From Ornithinimicrobium sp. F0845 (lineage in GTDB: Bacteria > Actinomycetota > Actinomycetes > Actinomycetales > Dermatophilaceae), in assembly GCF_023015765.1 (NCBI RefSeq), contig NZ_JALKAL010000002.1:221778-285777 (forward strand): 64,000 bases of DNA, read 5' to 3'. A program made the translations under genes and the position numbers. Below the pieces are notes generated by a model that saw only the letters and a list, made by a program, of their open reading frames with translations, had not been told where the DNA came from and made no database searches. Position 1 is the stretch's first letter. The number at the start of each line of letters is the position of its first letter. Positions 26,647 to 38,600 of this stretch are shown here, in pieces.

Positions 26647-28062
26647 TCAGTCGTCACCGGCGACCAGCTCCGCGAGCGCCGAGTCGATGCACTCGGCGAG
26701 CACTTCCAGGTCGGTCATGGCGTCCCGGTCGGCGTTGAGGCCGAGGTGGACCTGACCGTCGTAGGACGTCAGACCGACCGCGAGAGCCTGGCCCTGGGCC
26801 AGGGGGATCACCGGGTAGCTCGCGATCAGGCGTGCGGGGCCGGCATACCTCGCCTCCTGGGGGCCCGGGACGTTGCTGATCACGAGGTTGAACATGCGAC
26901 GGGACATCGCGCTCGCGGCCCGGGCCGCCATGGAGTGGAGCGTGGGCGCAGCAAAGCCGGCGAGCCCGGCCAGCCCCGCGGCGCCGATCGCCCGACCGTC
27001 GCTGAGCTGCTTGACCATCCGGAAGCTCACCTGCTGCAGGCGCATGGCCGGACTCGGCTCGCCGATGGGCAGGTCGACGAACGCCGCCACGACCGGTCCG
27101 CCGACGTGGGAGTCACCCGCGGCGTCCTCGACCGACAACGGCACCATGGCGCGCAGCGTGCTCGCCGCGCTGATCGGCTCGCCCCGGGTCATCAACCACT
27201 CGCGCAGCGCCCCCGTGAGCGTGGCCAGCACCACGTCGTTGACCGTGACGTGGCCGAGGTCCCCCGCCCCGAACTTGCGGCGGCGCACCGCCCGGAAGTC
27301 CTCCAGGTCGAGGTCGATCAGGCGGACCCGGCGGGCCGAGCCGACGAGCGCGTTGAGGGGGGTGTGCGGTGCGGGACTGGCGGCCGTGCGGACCAGGGCG
27401 GTGCCGGCCTGACGGCCGACCTCGGCCACCTTCGCGCCGGTGTGCCGCAGGTCGGTGAAGCCGCCCCGGACCCCGTCCCAGAGCCGACGCGGGGAGGTGA
27501 CCGTGCTGATCGCCGAACGGGTGAGCAGCTCGACGTCGCTGGGCTCGGGTGCCGGTGTCCACGTCTGCACGATGGGGGCCACGTCCGTCGGGGAGGCGTC
27601 GAGGATGACCTGGCCCATGTCCAGCCCGTGGACACCGTCCACCATCGCCTGGTGGGTCTTGGTCACGATGGCGAACCGGTCGTCCTGCAGCCCCTCGACG
27701 AGGTAGACCTCCCAGAGCGGGCGCTCACGATCGAGCAACCTGGACTGGATGCGGGCGACGAACTCCGAGAGCTGCTCCATGGTGCCCGGCCGGGGCAGCC
27801 CGGACCGGCGCACGTGATAGGTCAGGTCGAAGTCAGCGTCGTCGACCCACACCGGACCCCCCAGCCCGGCGGGCACCTGGCGCACCCGCTGCCGGTAGCG
27901 GTGCACGTAGGCCATCCGGTTGGACACGAGGTCCAGCAGGGTCTCGTAGTCGAAGCCCTCCTCCGGGGTATCGAACACCAGCACCGAACCGACGTGCATG
28001 GCCGTGACCGGACCCTCGAGGTAGAGGAACGAGGAGTCCACCGGCGTCAGACGATCTAGCAC
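26647..28062 (-). CDS. wax ester synthase/diacylglycerol acyltransferase family protein
   Basis: 471 residues of the WS/DGAT family, which esterifies long-chain alcohols or diacylglycerol with acyl-CoA. The N-terminal LTPVDSSFLYLEG and the C-terminal NLVISNVPGPQE are diagnostic. The active-site motif HHxxxDG reads HQAMVDG here: the second His, usually taken as the catalytic base, is Gln. Either the enzyme works differently, uses another base, or is not an acyltransferase. It lies 12 bp after the CpaE-like gene. Confidence 0.85.
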   Translation of the reverse strand: MLDRLTPVDSSFLYLEGPVTAMHVGSVLVFDTPEEGFDYETLLDLVSNRMAYVHRYRQRVRQVPAGLGGPVWVDDADFDLTYHVRRSGLPRPGTMEQLSEFVARIQSRLLDRERPLWEVYLVEGLQDDRFAIVTKTHQAMVDGVHGLDMGQVILDASPTDVAPIVQTWTPAPEPSDVELLTRSAISTVTSPRRLWDGVRGGFTDLRHTGAKVAEVGRQAGTALVRTAASPAPHTPLNALVGSARRVRLIDLDLEDFRAVRRRKFGAGDLGHVTVNDVVLATLTGALREWLMTRGEPISAASTLRAMVPLSVEDAAGDSHVGGPVVAAFVDLPIGEPSPAMRLQQVSFRMVKQLSDGRAIGAAGLAGLAGFAAPTLHSMAARAASAMSRRMFNLVISNVPGPQEARYAGPARLIASYPVIPLAQGQALAVGLTSYDGQVHLGLNADRDAMTDLEVLAECIDSALAELVAGDD

Positions 28063-28074
28063 GCCCCCATCGTG

Positions 28075-29427
28075 TCAGACCCGGGCGGTGGCCCGCCGCG
28101 TGCGCCCTCGACCACGTGGCGGGGCCAGCGTGCGACCGCCCACCCGGCCCGCCAGTTCCCGGATGCCGGTGCGTGCCGCGCTCCCGGGACGCGCCTCCCG
28201 CAGGGTGCGTCCCTCGAGTACTGCCGCGTCCACCGAAGCCTGGTCCTCCGTGACGAGGACGACGTCGTCGAGGCCGGCGAACCGGCGCAGCGCCCCGCGG
28301 ACCCTGCTCCCCGGGTCCTTGCCCACGGCACCGGGCCGGACCCTGTTGACCGCAACCGTCAGGGGAGCCTCGGTCACCTCGCGCAGCTGGTCCAGGCCCC
28401 TGACCAGGCGCTGCAGCGCGACCGGGTCCGCGGAACCCACCACGAGCACATCGTCGGCGGCCTCCAGCGCGGCCAGCGCCGCACCGTTGCGTCGCGGGGC
28501 TGTGGTGTCGAAGCTCAGCTCCTCGTCCGACTCCAGACAGAACCCGACGTCCACGACGGTCACCGGCACCAGGGCGGAACACTCGGCCAGGATGTCCTGG
28601 ACGGCGTGCTCGCGCAGCTCGGTCCAGCGGTCCGGTCGCGGCATGCCGGTCAGGACCCGCAATCCCGGGGTGACCTCCGGTGCCAGACGCAGGAGGGTCG
28701 CACGATCGAGGTTGCCCTGGTCCGCGGCCCGCGCCGCCGCCGCCACCCCGGGGGCCTCGTCGAGCACCGCCAGGACCTGGGCCACGGACGCACCGTAGGT
28801 GTCCAGGTCAGCCAGGATCACGGGCGTGTCGACCTCAGCCAGCTCGGCCGCGACGTTCACGGCCACGGTCGTGCGACCCGGTGACCCCACAGGCCCCCAG
28901 ACCACGACGACCCTGCCCCTGTCAGGAGGGACGGACACCGCGTCACCGGACTCCTCGGGATCGACCGTTGCGTGTGCGCCACGGTGTCCCACGGAGCCGT
29001 CTGCGTCAGCAGTCTCTTCGGCCCCAGGCCCGGGCTTGTCAGCCGATGCCGACGGGGCCGTCGTCGGGTCCTGCCTGCTGGTCAGCTCAGCGAGTGCCGC
29101 GTCGAGCGTGGGCTGGTCCGCGTCTGCGGGCACCACGACGGCGACGCCCCACCGGCGCAGCATCCGTTCCCCCGCCTCGTCCCCCGGTCGGTGCACGCCG
29201 AGCACGAGCACTCCGTGGTCGAGGAGCTCGCGGATCGCTGCACCGTCGAGCCCGCGCAGGTCGGCCGAGACCACGGCGACGCGCCCGATCCCGGCCGCCA
29301 CCGCTCCGAGCAGCTCGGCAAGGTCGGGGCAGCGTCGCACCACGTGGACCGCACCGCTCGTGCCGAGCTTGGTGGTCAGCCCGGCTTCGTACTGCGGGGT
29401 GACCGCGGTGAGCAGCGGCAGACTCAC
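28075..29427 (-). CDS. CpaE-like/ParA-family ATPase-related protein
   Basis: 450 residues: an N-terminal receiver-like domain (about 1-120), an acidic Ser/Pro linker, then a MinD/ParA fold starting RVVVVWGPVGSPGRTTVAVNV. In ordinary ParA the loop is KGGxGKT; here both lysines are absent (GSPGRT), so ATP hydrolysis may be weak or lost. Later motifs VILADLDTYGAS and VVDVGF are the expected Walker-type strands. CpaE proteins place Flp/Tad pili; no other tad gene is present except the adjacent SAF protein. The GTG at 29427 overlaps the SAF stop (GTGA), so the two are coupled. Confidence 0.75.
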   Translation of the reverse strand: MSLPLLTAVTPQYEAGLTTKLGTSGAVHVVRRCPDLAELLGAVAAGIGRVAVVSADLRGLDGAAIRELLDHGVLVLGVHRPGDEAGERMLRRWGVAVVVPADADQPTLDAALAELTSRQDPTTAPSASADKPGPGAEETADADGSVGHRGAHATVDPEESGDAVSVPPDRGRVVVVWGPVGSPGRTTVAVNVAAELAEVDTPVILADLDTYGASVAQVLAVLDEAPGVAAAARAADQGNLDRATLLRLAPEVTPGLRVLTGMPRPDRWTELREHAVQDILAECSALVPVTVVDVGFCLESDEELSFDTTAPRRNGAALAALEAADDVLVVGSADPVALQRLVRGLDQLREVTEAPLTVAVNRVRPGAVGKDPGSRVRGALRRFAGLDDVVLVTEDQASVDAAVLEGRTLREARPGSAARTGIRELAGRVGGRTLAPPRGRGRTRRATARV

Positions 29428-30146
29428 GAGGTCGATCCCGCCCCACCGGGCGAGGGCACCAGGGTGAGCTTGGCCCCCTGGTCGACGCTGGAGATCACCG
29501 CGCCGACCCGGTCGGCCGGGACCACGACCTGCACCGCGGCGCGGCCGATCCCCATCCCGAGGCCGTTGGAGCTCGTCGGGGTCGCGGCGACCACCGCCCG
29601 GCTCAACAGCAGCTCGGGATCCAGGTAGGCGGTCCCGACCTGGTCGGGATCCCGGCGGCTGACCCACATGTCGACGACGGTGCCGACCGTGAAGGTCTGC
29701 GCCGCTGCCGGGTCGATGGGGACGGTCACCGTCTTGTCGCGGGCCTGGCTGGCCGTGCCCAGCGAGCCGGCGGGCACCAGCTCACCCTCGGCGACCTGCC
29801 GTAGCGCGACGGTGCCCGGGGCCAGTGGTTGGGTGCCGTCCAGGTAGTGCGCCATCGGCGCATCCATCCGGACCCGCACCGGGACCAGGTCCTGCGCCTC
29901 GACCTCCTGACCCGGCAGGATCTCCCGTGCCGCGGCATACACGGGGGTGGTCTCGTCCAGGGATGAGGCGAGCCGGACACCACCCGCGACCGAGAGCATC
30001 ACGAGGAGCAGCCCGACCAGCAGTCGGGTGTCGCGCCAGCCCGGAGCCCGCAACCGTCGGGCTCGTGGCGCCGTCGTCCGCTCCTCCCGCGTGATTGTGC
30101 TGCTGATGATGTCCCCCTCGGGTGGCTGTCGGTCGGCGGTCGCCAT
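29424..30146 (-). CDS. SAF-domain (CpaB/RcpC-like) membrane protein
   Basis: About 240 residues: a cytosolic basic N-terminus, one membrane segment (LLVGLLLVMLSVAGGVRLAS), then an extracytoplasmic SAF domain (AAREILPGQEVEAQDLVPVRV) and a beta-rich tail. This is the layout of CpaB/RcpC proteins linked to Flp pilus export. The start is unclear: I used the Met at 30146 because it leaves a short N-terminus, but 30209 is also possible. It is coupled to the CpaE-like gene and divergent from the HTH gene. Confidence 0.7.
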   Translation of the reverse strand: MATADRQPPEGDIISSTITREERTTAPRARRLRAPGWRDTRLLVGLLLVMLSVAGGVRLASSLDETTPVYAAAREILPGQEVEAQDLVPVRVRMDAPMAHYLDGTQPLAPGTVALRQVAEGELVPAGSLGTASQARDKTVTVPIDPAAAQTFTVGTVVDMWVSRRDPDQVGTAYLDPELLLSRAVVAATPTSSNGLGMGIGRAAVQVVVPADRVGAVISSVDQGAKLTLVPSPGGAGSTS

Positions 30147-30304
30147 CGACCGTCGGTCGCTGCGTGCTGCGGCGGCCCCACGGTAGCGGTCCCGCCGGGC
30201 CGCGAACATCTTGTCCACAGGCCCGTCCGCCGGACCACCCGCGAGAAGTAAAATCCCCGTCAAGGTTCGCCACCCGGCGTCCCGGACACCGTAGGAGTTC
30301 CCCG

Positions 30305-30586
30305 TTGGAGAAGCGGTTCCTGACCCTGGCCGACGTCGCCGAGACCCTCAACATCACCATGGCCCAGACCAAGGCCCTGGTGCGCAGCGGGTCGCTGCCC
30401 GCTGTCAAGATCGGAGGACGCGGCATCTGGCGGGTCGAGGTCAGCATGCTCGAGGACTACATCGAGCGGATGTATGCCGAGACCCGGGAGACCATCGCCC
30501 GTCTGACCGACGAGGTGGACGGGTCCACGAGCAGCACGGGCGGGTCGAGCGACGAGTCCGGGTCAGCTGCGGACGACACAGACTAG
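30305..30586 (+). CDS. excisionase/MerR-like winged helix DNA-binding protein
   Basis: 93 residues. A single HTH_17-type domain (FLTLADVAETLNITMAQTKALV then GSLPAVKIGGRGIWRVE) is followed by a coiled helix and an acidic Ser-rich tail. The size and fold match small actinobacterial regulators annotated as helix-turn-helix, excisionase family; there is no integrase nearby, so it is probably a regulator. The start is a TTG at 30305 with TAGGAG 7 bp before it. It is divergent from the SAF/CpaE-like genes and may control them (inference). Its last 24 bp overlap the next, convergent gene. Confidence 0.8.
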   Translation: MEKRFLTLADVAETLNITMAQTKALVRSGSLPAVKIGGRGIWRVEVSMLEDYIERMYAETRETIARLTDEVDGSTSSTGGSSDESGSAADDTD

Positions 30587-31123
30587 CGACGCGTAGGGGA
30601 TGGTCACCACGGAGTGGACGTCCCGGTTGCGCCGCGGGAGGTCGTCCGGGTGGGTGCTGAGGTCCAGGTGGTCGGCTCCGACCCGGTCGATGGTGCCCAC
30701 GCTCCCGCCACCTTCGACGTCTCGGACCCGCACCAGCGCCCGGTCGCGGCTCAGCGCCCGCAGGGCGTGACGGAGATCGAGCGACCGCTGCACGCGGCTG
30801 CGCCGGCCCGGGTCTGACCGACCCGAGAGGCCCTGCACCGTCAGCAGGCTCGCCAGGACCACGAATGCCTCGCGCCCATGCTGCGCGTCGCCCTCTCGGA
30901 TGAGCAGCCAGTCCTGCGCCACCTCATCGATCGTGCCCTCGACCGTGACACCGCCGCGCAGGCCCAGGCGGATCATTGCTCCGGTGTCGGCGATGAGGCG
31001 CTCGGTCAGACGCACCCGGCCCAGGCTCGCGCGGGTGTGCTCGGCCACCTCCCCCTGCAGCTCTGCCGCCTCCTGCGCAGCCAGTTGGGCCTCAAGGTCG
31101 TCGAAGAGATCGCTCCAGGGCAT
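30563..31123 (-). CDS. conserved hypothetical protein
   Basis: 186 residues: a helical N-terminus (LFDDLEAQLAAQEAAEL), then a beta-rich part with SH3- or Sm-like spacing (LGLRGGVTVEGTIDEVAQDWLLI, and GSVGTIDRVGADHLDL). It resembles two small barrels and is of a type common in this locus in actinobacteria. No known function. The ATG at 31123 is the best start. The 3' end overlaps the HTH gene by 24 bp. Confidence 0.75.
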   Translation of the reverse strand: MPWSDLFDDLEAQLAAQEAAELQGEVAEHTRASLGRVRLTERLIADTGAMIRLGLRGGVTVEGTIDEVAQDWLLIREGDAQHGREAFVVLASLLTVQGLSGRSDPGRRSRVQRSLDLRHALRALSRDRALVRVRDVEGGGSVGTIDRVGADHLDLSTHPDDLPRRNRDVHSVVTIPYASLVCVVRS

Positions 31124-31270
31124 GAGCCCGATTGTGCCCGACCCGCGCCCGGCGGTGCCCTCATCCACAGGACGATCCACCCCTTGCCCCACGTCGGGTC
31201 GATGCGCTCTAATGGTCGAGAACACACGCAACTGAACGCAAGTGAACGCATCACGGACTGTGGAGGGGCC

Positions 31271-32101
31271 ATGGACACACAGCGACTCGGCACGGGGCGA
31301 GGGGTTCGCCCACCCATGTCTGAGGCGGCGGTCGGCCTGGGCGCCGCAGTCCTGGGGGTGGCCGCCGCCGCGACCCTGTCGGTGCTGGCTCTGGCCTGTG
31401 GGCGCCACCTGCGACGGCAGTGGGAGACCGGGCTCCTCGACGACCCCCTGGTGGTCAGTCACGGTCTCGAGACGATCGCCGTCGCCGGCGCGGGGCTGGT
31501 TGCCGGCTGGTTGGCCGCGCTCCTGCTCGTCGGTGCGGTCGCGAGTCTCCCCGGGCGCTCCACAGCACCACTGCGATCCGGGGCGGCTCACCTGGCACCA
31601 CGGCTCGCCCCGAGGGTGTCCGCCGTCCTGATCGCGGTTGCGGCAACGGCGCTCCCGGTGGGGTCCGCCCACGCGCAGCCGTCCGACTCCTCCCACGGGC
31701 CGAGGGTCGAGTTCGGCCACGTGCAGCCGTCCGACCCCTCCCACGGGCAGACCGTCGGGTCCGGCCAGCCGGGGGGCGCGCCCGCACCGGCACCTGATCC
31801 CGCACCCCGTGCGCCTGAGCCGGGCTGGCGCCCCACGACACCACCAGCCTCACCCGATCCGTCGGCGATCACCCTGGTCAGCCGAGGTGGCGCACAGCCC
31901 GACTCGGTCGTGGTGCGGGCCGGTGACACGCTGTGGGACATCGCGGCGCGCCACCTCGGTGACGACGCGGACGCCGGGGCTGTCGCCGCGGCCTGGCCCA
32001 GGTGGTATGCCGCCAACCGCGCGACGATCGGCGACGATCCGGACCACATCCTGCCCGGGACGCACCTGGTCCCCCCGGACCCTGCCGAGGTGACCCCGTG
32101 A
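31271..32101 (+). CDS. LysM-domain membrane protein
   Basis: 276 residues: two membrane segments (about 22-42 and 73-95), a further hydrophobic stretch near 120-137, a long Pro/Ala/Ser-rich linker with HA[QV]QPSDxSHG repeats, then a C-terminal LysM module (VVVRAGDTLWDIAARHLGD ... ILPGTHLVPP). LysM should bind peptidoglycan on the outer face. It follows TGGAGGGGCC upstream of the ATG. Its TGA overlaps the GTG of the Rv3235-like gene, so the two are coupled. Confidence 0.8.
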   Translation: MDTQRLGTGRGVRPPMSEAAVGLGAAVLGVAAAATLSVLALACGRHLRRQWETGLLDDPLVVSHGLETIAVAGAGLVAGWLAALLLVGAVASLPGRSTAPLRSGAAHLAPRLAPRVSAVLIAVAATALPVGSAHAQPSDSSHGPRVEFGHVQPSDPSHGQTVGSGQPGGAPAPAPDPAPRAPEPGWRPTTPPASPDPSAITLVSRGGAQPDSVVVRAGDTLWDIAARHLGDDADAGAVAAAWPRWYAANRATIGDDPDHILPGTHLVPPDPAEVTP

Positions 32102-32649
32102 GCGCGCAGCCAGCGGTGTGCTCAGCGCCCCGACCGGGCCGGGAAGGCACACGCCCCGGTCACCTGACGGTCCTGCCCATCCCCGACAACGAGCCGCCGC
32201 CGATCCCCCACGGTCACGTCCAGACGGCGCCCGACCCCCGCTTCATCCAGGGCGCCCTTGCAGTGGACTTCCGGCGGGAGGGTCACGACCAACTCTTCGG
32301 CCCGCAGTCGACGGGGCGCCGGGACCTCCCGGACCCGGAGGTCTGGGCACGTCGGTTGATCACCGCGATCATCGAGGCCATGGACGGCCTGCGACCGAGC
32401 AACCAGTTGAACCGCTGGGTCGATCCCGCCATCCGCGACCGCATCATGCGCTGCGGCATCCAGGCCCGCCAGCGCAACCAGCGCCCGGGTGGGGCGCTGG
32501 TCGTGCGAGCCATGCGGGTGTGCGAGCCGGTCGACGGCGTCGCCGAGGTCGCTGCGGTCATCGGCTACCGCTCCCGCGTGCGGGCACTGGCCCTGCGGAT
32601 GAGCGGCGTCGACGGCCGCTGGCTGATCACCGCACTCGAGATCGGCTGA
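32098..32649 (+). CDS. Rv3235-family protein (DUF6459-like)
   Basis: 183 residues. The C-terminal half (VWARRLITAIIEAMDGLRPSNQLNRW, VIGYRSRVRALALRM) matches the Rv3235/DUF6459 family found next to secA in actinobacteria. Function unknown; the fold resembles a cystatin-like beta sheet in family descriptions I know of, which I cannot confirm. It begins at a GTG inside the LysM gene's stop and converges on secA. Its last codons (ATC GGC TGA) are repeated many times downstream. Confidence 0.8.
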   Translation: MSAQPAVCSAPRPGREGTRPGHLTVLPIPDNEPPPIPHGHVQTAPDPRFIQGALAVDFRREGHDQLFGPQSTGRRDLPDPEVWARRLITAIIEAMDGLRPSNQLNRWVDPAIRDRIMRCGIQARQRNQRPGGALVVRAMRVCEPVDGVAEVAAVIGYRSRVRALALRMSGVDGRWLITALEIG

Positions 32650-32745
32650 CCGGCTGATCGGCTGGCTGATCGGCTGACCGGCTGATCGGCTGGCTGATCG
32701 GCTGACCGGCTGATCGGCTGGCTGATCGGCTGACCGGCTGATCGG
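32646..32745 (+). repeat. 28-bp tandem repeats after the Rv3235-like gene (3.6 units)
   Basis: Units at 32646-32673, 32674-32701 and 32702-32729 are identical, with a 16-bp partial copy at 32730-32745. Each 28-mer is itself built from CTGATCGG/CTGACCGG octamers and repeats the gene's final codons with their stop. The array separates two convergent genes. Confidence 0.9.
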
Positions 32746-32754
32746 CTCAGCCGA

Positions 32755-32757
<3 letters not shown>
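32739..32757. terminator. palindrome at the convergent Rv3235-like/secA ends
   Basis: TGATCGGCT-C-AGCCGATCA is a perfect 9-bp inverted repeat around one base, ending at the secA stop codon. The 28-bp units upstream carry more copies of the left arm, so several alternative hairpins are possible. No T tract, so a bidirectional terminator is plausible but not proven. Confidence 0.5.
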
Positions 32758-35499
<2,742 letters not shown>

Positions 35500-35590
35500 G
35501 GAGTCTCCTGACACGTCGTCGTGGCCACGTGAAACCGCACGCGGACCTCAAGGACAGGCTAATCGCCGACGGGGTTCCTTCGGAAACCGA

Positions 35591-35627
35591 GGTGGGGCGC
35601 CACCGGCTCAGCCGGTGACGCCCCACC
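35591..35627 (-). terminator. strong hairpin after the nuclease gene
   Basis: Two 18-bp arms (35591-35608 and 35610-35627) separated by one base, with a single mismatch, centred on CACCGGCT-C-AGCCGGTG. It lies 19 bp after the stop of the nuclease gene on its strand. The stem is long and GC-rich; only a few T follow, as is usual at high G+C. Confidence 0.75.
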
Positions 35628-35645
35628 CTCTAGGTCCTGCGCCTG

Positions 35646-38600
35646 CTACGGGAGGAACAGTGCCTCGATGGCGGTCTGGACCGCCTCCGCGATCGCCACC
35701 GTGCCACCGAACAGAGTCACCGTGCTGGGCTCGCGCTCCACCAGGGCGGTGCCCGTGACCTGCGGCAGCTCGTCCTGCTTGGTGAGCAGCAGCGGGCTTG
35801 ACTCCAGCCCGGCCAGTGCCGCCCCGGAGAGCGCATCCGGGAAGACCTGGCCCGAGGCGACGAACACGGTCTCGGACGGAGCGATGCGCGAGGCGACTGC
35901 TGCGGCGGTGCCGTAGCGATCCTCGCCGTGGACCCGCTCGACGGTCGTGGCGTGACCCTCCAGCTCCGTCACGACATCGTCACTGATCGCGCCCGACCCA
36001 CCCAGGACCACGATGTGGTCCGGGTTGAGCGCCTCGATCGCGGCGATCGTGGCGTTCGGCAGGTCACCTGGCTTGGTGAGAACGATCGGATCGTCCTCGA
36101 GACCGGCGAGCGGCCCTGCGGCCAGCGAGTCCGCGAACTCCAGGCCGGAGGCGACGTAGACAGTGTCGACGTCCGCTGCGGTGAAGCGCGCCTGAGCCAG
36201 TGCCGACGCCGTGGCGTACCGGTCCACCCCGGAGATCCGAACCACGGCGGCACCGGTGAGTGCCGCCGTCTCATCCAGCACGTCGTCGCTGACCGCCGCC
36301 TCCCCGCCGAGCACGAAGACCTGCTCCGGCTGGAGGGACTCCAGGGCCGCCGTGGCTGCGTTGGGCAGCCCGTTGGCCCTGGTGAGCAGCACCGGCGCTC
36401 CGTCACGGACCGCAGGAGCGGTGCCGGTCAGTGCGTCCGGGAACTGCTGACCGCTGGCCAGGTAGACCGTGCCGACGTCACCGAACTCAGCGGCGATGTT
36501 CGCCGAGGTCGCATAGCGATCGGCGCCCGCGAGGCGGTCCACGACCACCGGGTCAACCGTCCCGGCCAGGGCCAGCCCCACGAGGACCGGATCGTGGTCG
36601 GAGGACCGGAAGGCGTTCTCCTCGAACAGTGCGTCCTGCTCGTCGGGCTTGAACGTCATGTCGTAGTCCAGGACGCTCGGCTCGTCGGCGTTGATCTTCC
36701 ACGCCTCCGTGCTGGTCACCTTGTCGGACAGCGCCTCGTTGGCCATTGCGTAGTCCAGGTAGCCCAACTGCCCGTCGAACACGTAGGAGTACTCGAGCTC
36801 GCCCTGGTGGTCCAGGAGCAGATCGGAGTAGCCCGCCTCCAGGAAGACGTTGATCGGGTCCTCCTTGTCGTAGGAGTTCAGGTCACCGATGATCAGCGTG
36901 TTCTCGGCACCGGTGCCGGTCGGGTCACCGGCCAGCCAGTCGACCATCGCCTCCGCGGCGTCGGTGCGCACCCCGTTGCAGTTGCCCGCCCACGGGTCCG
37001 TCGGGTCTCCCACGTCGAGGCAGTCTGAGCCCTTGGACTTCAGGTGGTTGACCGCCACCGTCACCTGCTCGCCGGTGGCGTTCTCCTCGAACGTCTGCGC
37101 CAGGGTCGGACGGTTCTTGTCGTCCAGGAAGCGCGGGTCGTCCACGGTCGTCAGGGTGGCGAAGTCGCCGACCGGGGTGACCGTGGACGGCTTGAAGATG
37201 AGGGCCGTCGTGATCTCGTCCGTCCCGATGGTCCCGGTCTCCAGGTAGTCGTAGGTGTCCGTGCCGATTGCCTCGTTGAGCGCGGCGGTCAGGGTCTGCA
37301 CCGCGAGGTCGTTGTTGTTCTCGATCTCGATGAGACCCACGACGTCGGCGTCCAGCTCGGCCAGGGCGGCCACGATCTTGACCTCCTGACGATCAAACTC
37401 TGCCTGATCGTTCGCCCCACGGCTGTTGAACGTGGTGAAGTAGTTCAGCACGTTGAACGAGGCCACCGTCATGGTGCTGTCGCCCGTGTCCGGCACCGCC
37501 GTCGGGCGGGGATTGGCCTCGGTGAAGACGGCGTCCTCGGTGGGCTGAATACGGTAGAGATCGAACCGGTAGTCCATCACTCCGGTCAGGTCGGTGATGG
37601 TGTCACCGCCACGGAAGGTGTGCTCCAGGGTGAACTGTCCACCGGCGGGGTGGCGCAGGAAGGGCGGGTTCTGCGAGCTCAACCCGTCATCGATCGTGAT
37701 CCCGTGTGTCGCGTTGTGGTCGCGGATCGCAATGGCCTCGGCGGAGGCCGGCGGGGCCAGCGCGGTGGGCTGGAACTGACGCGCAGTGTCCAACCCGGTG
37801 CCAACAACAACCTCGCCGAAGCGACCGTAGTTGAAGTACTCCAGGATCGACAGGTCAGCTGGGAAGGTGACGTACATGCCCTCGACGGCCTCCTTGTCGG
37901 CGTCCGTCATCGGGAACTCAAGGACGGTCGGCTCGGGGAGCTCGGCACCCACGGCGCAGACCTGGATCGTGGGCGACCCGCTGATCTGGGTCTGCCCCTC
38001 GAACTCGCCGGCGGTGCTGGTGACGCGGACCTGGTCGCCCACCGCGACGCCAGCGGCGCCGGGGGCGAAGACGAAGACGCCGTCGGAGGTCGCCGGGTTG
38101 CCGTCGCCACCGTCCTGCACGTAGAAGCCGTTGAACCCGCCGTCCTGGAAGTCACCCACGACAATGCCCTCGATGGTGACCGGCCCCGGCATCGGAGTGG
38201 CGTCACCCTCACCCTGGACCTCACCGATCAGCGTGGCGGGGTCGCCGCACTCACCGCCCGGCGGCAGGGGCTCCTCCTCGTAGACCTCGTTGGGCTCACC
38301 TGGGGTGTTCCAGGCCTGCCCCGGGACCGGCGTGCCCTCCCCGCCGATGCCCGCGAGGTTGAAGTCGTTGCGGACCCAGTCGGCAGTGGTGTCGGTGTCG
38401 GCACCGTCCGGGATGCGTGACGCACCGCCCGGGGCGAAGGCGGCCCCGTCGTAGGAGACTCCGAGGACCGTCTCGGAGTAGGTGGCGTCGCCCGCATCCC
38501 CGTCGTGCACTGAGACGGAGTCCAGCACAGTCAGCCCGGTGTCGTCGTCGAGGACACCGTCGTTGTCTGCGTCAAGATCTACCTGATCCGCGAAACCCTC

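Noticed and set aside
30305-30586. Excisionase of an integrated element
   Set aside because: No integrase, attachment-site repeat or other mobile gene is nearby, and the surrounding genes are typical chromosomal ones.
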